The notes under the pieces were generated by a model that did no database searches, was not told where the DNA came from, and saw only the letters and a program-made list of their open reading frames with translations. Shown here piece by piece: positions 59,721 to 64,000 of a DNA stretch of 64,000 bases. Position numbers and translations under genes: made by a program. Positions within the stretch are counted from its first letter, which is position 1. Each line of letters begins with the position of its first letter. The stretch comes from Bin87 sp965115825 (GTDB lineage: Bacteria > Chloroflexota > Dehalococcoidia > Lucifugimonadales > UBA3495): assembly GCA_965115825.1 (NCBI GenBank), contig OZ220464.1:992001-1056000 (forward strand), read 5' to 3'.

Positions 59721-60871
59721 TGCCGGCGGCGCCGGGCGTTTCCATGACGACACCGGACGATGCAATGGCGCGGGCAATCCGACTGGCGCGCTCCGCTTTG
59801 GGGACGACCAGCCCGAACCCGGCCGTCGGGGCGGTGATAGTCCGCGACGGCGTTGTAGTTGGCGAGGGCTATACGCTGCGGCCGGGCCAGAGCCATGCTG
59901 AAATAGGCGCCCTGAAACAAGCGGGGGAAGCGGCTCGGGGCGCCACTCTTTACGCCACGCTGGAACCTTGCTGCCACTACGGGCGGACGCCGCCTTGCAC
60001 CGAGGCGATCATCGCCGCCGGCGTGGGGCGCGTCGTGTACGCCGTGGGCGACCCGAACCCCAGAGTTGACGGCGGAGGCGTTGTCGCCCTGCGGGCGGCC
60101 GGCATCAGCGTTGAGCAACGTTGGAGCTACCAGGCTGAGGAGTTGTACGAAGCCTTTGCCAAGCACGTAACTACCGGACGGCCTTTTGTCATCGCCAAGT
60201 TCGCCATGAGTCTGGATGGCAAAATAGCCACCCGAACCGGGGCTTCTCAGTGGATAACGGGGCCGGAAGCCCGCGCCCACGTCCAGCAGCTGCGCAAGGA
60301 GCTTGACGGCATTATGGTAGGAATCGGCACCGTCCTGGCCGACGACCCGCAGCTAACGGCCCGTGATGCAGACGGCAACCCGCTGCCGTCGGACCGGCAG
60401 CCGGCGCGCATTGTGGTTGACAGCAACGCGCGCATACCACCGGAGTCCCGGATGCTGCGGCAGCCCGGACGCACGATCGTCGCCACCGGCGGGAGCGTCG
60501 GCATATCCCGCAGCGCATTGCTGGAAGAAGCCGGGGCCATTGTGCGCTCTTTTCCGGGTTCCGATGGGCGGGTGAACCTGACTGCGCTACTGGAATATCT
60601 GGGCGATGAGGGCATTGTCAGCGTCCTGGTAGAAGGCGGCGGCAGCGTACTGGGCGCGATGCTGGACGGCGGGCTGATTGACAAGGTATGCGCTTTCATC
60701 GCGCCGGCGCTTATCGGCGGGGCCGGCGCGCCCTCGCCCGTTGCGGGCAGCGGCGCGGCGGTGATGGACGACGTTTTGCGTCTGGAACGCGCCAGCATGG
60801 AACAAATCGGCCCGGACTGGCTCATCACCGGCTACCCAACCCAAGGGGCTACTGACGAGGGAGGCGACTGA
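59720..60871 (+). CDS. ribD: bifunctional riboflavin deaminase/reductase
   Basis: Second and third steps of riboflavin synthesis, 383 residues. The N-terminal zinc deaminase has HAEIGAL (zinc His, catalytic Glu) and EPCCHYGRTPPC (zinc Cys). The C-terminal reductase has RPFVIAKFAMSLDGKIATRTGASQWITG, DGIMVGIGTVLADDPQLTAR and VSVLVEGGGSVLGAML. The first nine residues are weakly conserved, so ATG 59744 is an alternative start; 59720 overlaps the dcd stop. ribE begins 3 bp after the stop. Confidence 0.93.
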   Translation: MPAAPGVSMTTPDDAMARAIRLARSALGTTSPNPAVGAVIVRDGVVVGEGYTLRPGQSHAEIGALKQAGEAARGATLYATLEPCCHYGRTPPCTEAIIAAGVGRVVYAVGDPNPRVDGGGVVALRAAGISVEQRWSYQAEELYEAFAKHVTTGRPFVIAKFAMSLDGKIATRTGASQWITGPEARAHVQQLRKELDGIMVGIGTVLADDPQLTARDADGNPLPSDRQPARIVVDSNARIPPESRMLRQPGRTIVATGGSVGISRSALLEEAGAIVRSFPGSDGRVNLTALLEYLGDEGIVSVLVEGGGSVLGAMLDGGLIDKVCAFIAPALIGGAGAPSPVAGSGAAVMDDVLRLERASMEQIGPDWLITGYPTQGATDEGGD

Positions 60872-60874
60872 CTT

Positions 60875-61459
60875 ATGTTCACCGGAATTGTCGAAGAGGT
60901 TGGGCGGGTGGCCAGCCTGTCTGAGTATCGCCTGGTTATCAATGCCCGGCAGACGCTGGCCGACGTGAAGTTGGGGGACAGCATTGCGGTTAACGGGGCG
61001 TGCCTCACGGTGGTGGAGTTTGACGGCGGCAGCTTTGCCGTTGACCTGGCCCCGGAGACGCTGCGCCGAACCTCTTTGGGGCAGGCGGGCCCGGGCGCCG
61101 CGGTGAACCTAGAACGCGCTCTGTCCGCCAACGCGCGCCTGGGCGGCCATATGGTGCAGGGACACGTGGACGCCACCGGCACGATAACCGCTCTGACGCC
61201 GGAAGCCGACTGCTATATTATGGAAATTGAAGCCCCGCAGCCTCTGCTTCCTTACATTGTTGAGAAGGGGTTCATCGCGGTTGACGGAATCAGCCTCACG
61301 GTGGTACAAAAGGCGGGAGGCCGTTTCACTATCTCGGTCATCCCGTTCACGATGCAGAACACCAACCTGCACGAGCGGGTCGTTGGCGATAGGCTCAATC
61401 TGGAAGCCGACATTTTGGCCAAGTATGTGGAGAGCCTGCTGGAAGCCAGGTTCAGCTGA
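60875..61459 (+). CDS. ribE: riboflavin synthase, alpha chain
   Basis: Joins two lumazines to form riboflavin. The 194-residue protein begins with the signature MFTGIVEEVGRV, and shows the two-fold internal lumazine-binding repeat: GDSIAVNGACLTVVEF and KGFIAVDGISLTVVQKAGG, with GHMVQGHVDATG between. Length and motifs are standard. The partner lumazine synthase (ribH) is not in the window. ribB follows after 34 bp. Confidence 0.95.
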   Translation: MFTGIVEEVGRVASLSEYRLVINARQTLADVKLGDSIAVNGACLTVVEFDGGSFAVDLAPETLRRTSLGQAGPGAAVNLERALSANARLGGHMVQGHVDATGTITALTPEADCYIMEIEAPQPLLPYIVEKGFIAVDGISLTVVQKAGGRFTISVIPFTMQNTNLHERVVGDRLNLEADILAKYVESLLEARFS

Positions 61460-61493
61460 GCCTTTAATCAATGATTATCGGAAATTGCATCTG

Positions 61494-62123
61494 ATGCCGC
61501 TAGCAAGCATCGCACAAGGTCTCCAGGACCTGAAAGCTGGGAAGTTCCTCATCGTGGTGGACGATGAAGAGCGCGAAAACGAAGGCGACCTGGTGATGCC
61601 GGCGCAGTATGTAACGGCAAACGCGGTCAACTTTATGGTAACTCACGCCCGTGGGCAGCTCTGTATGCCCATGATGGCGGAGCGGCTTGCCAATCTGGAA
61701 ATTCCCATGCTGCCGAGCCGCAACTCCGATTCCGATATGCCTACTGCGTTCACTATGCCGGTGGACTACGCAATCGACACGAGCACGGGCATATCCGCGG
61801 GGGATCGCGCCGCTACGGTACAGGCTCTCATCAACCCGCAATCCCGGCCGCGGGATTTCATACAGCCCGGCCACCTATTTCCGCTGCGTTATCACGATGG
61901 GGGCGTACTGGTTCGCCCGGGGCATACTGAGGCTATCGTTGACCTGTGCCGGCTGGCCGGTCTGTATCCGGCCGGCGTGGTTTGTGAGATAATGAATGAC
62001 GATGGGAGCATGGCCCGCCTGCCCGACCTGAAAACTCTGGCGCAGCGACATGGCCTCAACATTCTCTCCATAGCTCGCCTTGTCGCTTACCGCCGTCAGC
62101 ACGACCCTCTGGTCGAAGCGTAA
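61494..62123 (+). CDS. ribB: 3,4-dihydroxy-2-butanone 4-phosphate synthase (single-domain)
   Basis: Makes the four-carbon unit of riboflavin from ribulose 5-phosphate. The 209-residue protein has all the active-site segments: VVDDEERENEGDLVMPAQ, FMVTHARGQLCMPM, FTMPVDYAIDTSTGISAGDRAATVQALIN, PGHLFPLRYHDGGVLVRPGHTEAIVDL and GVVCEIMNDDGSMA. The ATG at 61494 fits the family start. It is directly followed, 15 bp later, by ribBA, whose own N-terminal half is the same enzyme, so the operon carries two complete copies. Confidence 0.92.
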   Translation: MPLASIAQGLQDLKAGKFLIVVDDEERENEGDLVMPAQYVTANAVNFMVTHARGQLCMPMMAERLANLEIPMLPSRNSDSDMPTAFTMPVDYAIDTSTGISAGDRAATVQALINPQSRPRDFIQPGHLFPLRYHDGGVLVRPGHTEAIVDLCRLAGLYPAGVVCEIMNDDGSMARLPDLKTLAQRHGLNILSIARLVAYRRQHDPLVEA

Positions 62124-62138
62124 CCTTCCGGAGGAGCA

Positions 62139-63353
62139 ATGTCCCTGTGCAGCCTTCAAGAGGCGATTGAAGACCTGTCCTCCGGCAAGTTTGTCATCGT
62201 AGTGGATGACGAAAATCGGGAGAATGAGGGCGACCTTTTCCTTTTTGCCGAGCACGCCTCGCCGGATGCCATCAACTTTATGGTGACGCATGCGCGCGGC
62301 TTGGTGTGCATCTCCATGCTGGGGGATCGGCTGGACGAGCTGGATATTCCCCTGCTGCGCAGCCGCAATTCACCCTCGGCTCAACCCACAGCGTTCACTA
62401 CCTCCGTTGACTACAAGCCGGATACTTCCACGGGCGTTTCCGCCCATGACCGGAGCGCTACGATTCGGGCGCTGGTGAACCCCGATTCGCAACCGGGGGA
62501 TTTCGCGCATCCCGGCCATCTGTTTCCGCTGCGGTCGCACCCCGGAGGCGTGCTCGGGAGACCGGGCCACACGGAAGCCATGATTGACTTGTGCCGTCAG
62601 GCCGGCGTCTATCCGGCCGGCGTCATCTGCGAGATTATGAATCCGGACGGAACTATGGCGCGGATGCCGGAGCTGGAGGAGTTCGCTGCCCGGCACGACC
62701 TGAAGATATTCAGCATCTCCCAGCTTATCGCCCATCGTCGTATGACGGAAACGCTGATTTCACGGGTTGCCGAGGCTAACCTGCCCACCAAGTACGGGGT
62801 TGCCCGCATCATGGGCTATTGCAGCTCTATTGACAGCGGGGAGCACGCTGCGCTGGTGGTGGGGGACTGGAAAGCCGGCGACGAGGTGCTGGTTCGCGTC
62901 CATAGCGAGTGTCTCACCGGCGACGCATTCGGCAGCCTGAAGTGCGATTGCGGGGAGCAGCTGGATCTGGCGATACGGATGATTTTTGAAACCGGCGCCG
63001 GCGCGCTTGTCTACCTGCGCCAGGAGGGGCGCGGCATCGGCCTGCACAACAAAATCAAGGCATACGCCTTACAGGACGACGGGATGGACACCATTGAGGC
63101 GAACGTTGCCCTGGGTTTTCAGCCTGATGAGCGCAAGTACGACCTGGCGGTGCAGATAATGCGCGACCTCAACATCACCCGCGCGCGGCTGGTTACCAAC
63201 AACCCGCACAAGATGGCCGGCATCAGCGGGTTGGGCGTACAGGTTACCGGACGGGTCAGCCTGACGGTCGCCACCAACGAATCCAACGAGGGCTATATGC
63301 GCATCAAGCGCGAAAGCATGGGGCACCTGCTTTCTCCGATGCACCCCGGTTAG
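62139..63353 (+). CDS. ribBA: bifunctional DHBP synthase/GTP cyclohydrolase II
   Basis: A 404-residue fusion. N-terminal DHBP synthase: VVDDENRENEGDLFLFAE, TSVDYKPDTSTGVSAHDRSATI, PGHTEAMIDL. C-terminal GTP cyclohydrolase II: VRVHSECLTGDAFGSLKCDCGEQ (three zinc cysteines), LRQEGRGIGLHNKIKAYALQDDGMDTIEAN, and LVTNNPHKMAGISGLGVQV. It supplies both entry branches of riboflavin synthesis. The last gene of dcd-ribD-ribE-ribB-ribBA. Its TAG shares bases with the TAA of the leftward prfB gene. Confidence 0.95.
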   Translation: MSLCSLQEAIEDLSSGKFVIVVDDENRENEGDLFLFAEHASPDAINFMVTHARGLVCISMLGDRLDELDIPLLRSRNSPSAQPTAFTTSVDYKPDTSTGVSAHDRSATIRALVNPDSQPGDFAHPGHLFPLRSHPGGVLGRPGHTEAMIDLCRQAGVYPAGVICEIMNPDGTMARMPELEEFAARHDLKIFSISQLIAHRRMTETLISRVAEANLPTKYGVARIMGYCSSIDSGEHAALVVGDWKAGDEVLVRVHSECLTGDAFGSLKCDCGEQLDLAIRMIFETGAGALVYLRQEGRGIGLHNKIKAYALQDDGMDTIEANVALGFQPDERKYDLAVQIMRDLNITRARLVTNNPHKMAGISGLGVQVTGRVSLTVATNESNEGYMRIKRESMGHLLSPMHPG

Positions 63354-64000
63354 TCTCCGTTTCCCAGCCGGCTCACCAGGTATGCCTCAATGAAGCCGCC
63401 GATATCTCCGGCCAGCACGGCGTCGGTGTTGCCGGTCTGATGGTCGGTACGGTGGTCTTTCACCGACTTGTAGGGATGCAGCACGTAGCTGCGAATCTGG
63501 TTGCCCCATTCGGCGGAAACCCGTTCTCCCCGCAGCGTTGACAGCTCCTTGGCGCGTTCTTCCTCCCGCAGCGCCAGCAGCCTGGCCCGCAGGATGCGCA
63601 TGGCGTAGTCCCGGTTCTGGTGCTGGGAGCGTTCGGTCTGGCAGGAAACGACAAGGCCCGTGGGCAGATGGGTCAACCGCACCGCCGAGGCTACCTTCTG
63701 GACGTTCTGTCCGCCGGGCCCGCTGGAGCGGAAGAAGTCCATTTTGATGTCCTCGGGCCGCACTTCAACCTCGGTGTCGTCTTCCGGCACGGCGGGCAGC
63801 ACTTCAACCCGCGCGAAGGAGGTTTGCCGTCGGCGGGCCGGGTCAAAGGGCGACATCCGCACCAGGCGATGCACGCCGACTTCGGCGTTGAGATAGCCGA
63901 AGGCGTGGGGGCCGCCGATTTCCATTGTGCTGGCGCGGAGGCCGGCCTCGTCGCCGTAGGCGGTATCCAGCACTTGCACCGGACGCTGGTCGGCGGCGGC
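63350..64000 (-). CDS. prfB: peptide chain release factor 2 (C-terminal part; runs off the window)
   Basis: Ends translation at UGA and UAA. The visible ~216 residues have the peptidyl-tRNA hydrolysis motif RSSGPGGQNVQKVASAVRLTHLPTG, typical of RF2 (RF1 has GAGGQHVN), ERSQHQNRDYAMRILRARL and the C-terminal HPYKSVKDHRTDHQTGNT. EIGGPHAFGYLNAEVGVHRLVRMSPFDPARRRQTSFA matches RF2 domain 3. The N-terminus, including any programmed frameshift site and the SPF codon-recognition loop, lies beyond position 64000, so neither can be checked here. Confidence 0.93.
   Translation of the reverse strand, partial: AAADQRPVQVLDTAYGDEAGLRASTMEIGGPHAFGYLNAEVGVHRLVRMSPFDPARRRQTSFARVEVLPAVPEDDTEVEVRPEDIKMDFFRSSGPGGQNVQKVASAVRLTHLPTGLVVSCQTERSQHQNRDYAMRILRARLLALREEERAKELSTLRGERVSAEWGNQIRSYVLHPYKSVKDHRTDHQTGNTDAVLAGDIGGFIEAYLVSRLGNGD

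Overview
This window is a high-GC bacterial chromosome segment with densely packed genes and many repeats. The gene set suggests a Chloroflexota lineage of the SAR202/Dehalococcoidia type: a fused ADP-forming acyl-CoA ligase, CaiB/BaiF CoA-transferase, HMG-CoA-lyase-like enzyme, acyl-CoA dehydrogenase, a ThDP decarboxylase/ligase, formamidase, SelA, endonuclease Q and a Gld-type ABC exporter. That placement is inferred from gene content and remembered family resemblance; no search was run.

Layout. 0-9 kb: a pair of small membrane proteins, an RlmJ-like methyltransferase, the convergent ADP-forming CoA ligase, a ThDP enzyme with a clear promoter, a secreted repeat-bearing metalloprotease and a formamidase. 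9-14 kb: a tiny helix-turn-helix regulator beside a cluster of TGTAC boxes, a threonine dehydratase-like enzyme, an AIR-synthase-like protein and a protein with 20-residue tandem repeats. 14-31 kb is the accessory, repeat-rich part. It holds five tRNA genes, an EamA transporter, an amidohydrolase, PAC2, a CoA-transferase, a frameshifted ribokinase, Nudix, ComFC, a BNR propeller protein and several two-gene cassettes of small membrane proteins. These are interleaved with a dispersed ~47-bp repeat, a ~130-bp MITE-like element and four tandem arrays. 31-38 kb: a zinc-ribbon/GT-C membrane fusion protein, the HMG-CoA-lyase-like enzyme, an unknown 304-residue protein and a speD-speB polyamine pair. 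38-44 kb: a four-gene ABC/GldG/DUF4340 operon divergent from speD, then cinA. 44-50 kb: a leftward coaE - MoxR ATPase - Nudix - large VWA protein operon. 50-56 kb: rimI, endonuclease Q, an alpha/beta hydrolase lacking the nucleophile serine, selA and an interrupted FAD oxidase. 56-64 kb: acyl-CoA dehydrogenase, SIMPL lipoprotein, then dcd-ribD-ribE-ribB-ribBA, ending in the 3' part of prfB.

How the genes work together. The acyl-CoA ligase, CoA-transferase, HMGL-like lyase and acyl-CoA dehydrogenase fit catabolism of organic acids through CoA thioesters. The rib operon makes flavins, which the flavoenzymes need. SpeD and an agmatinase-family enzyme fit polyamine synthesis. MoxR plus the VWA protein form a typical ATP-driven metalloenzyme-maturation pair. 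Four genes carry single-site lesions (21.9, 23.6, 30.9 and 55.8 kb), which may be real decay or sequencing/assembly errors.
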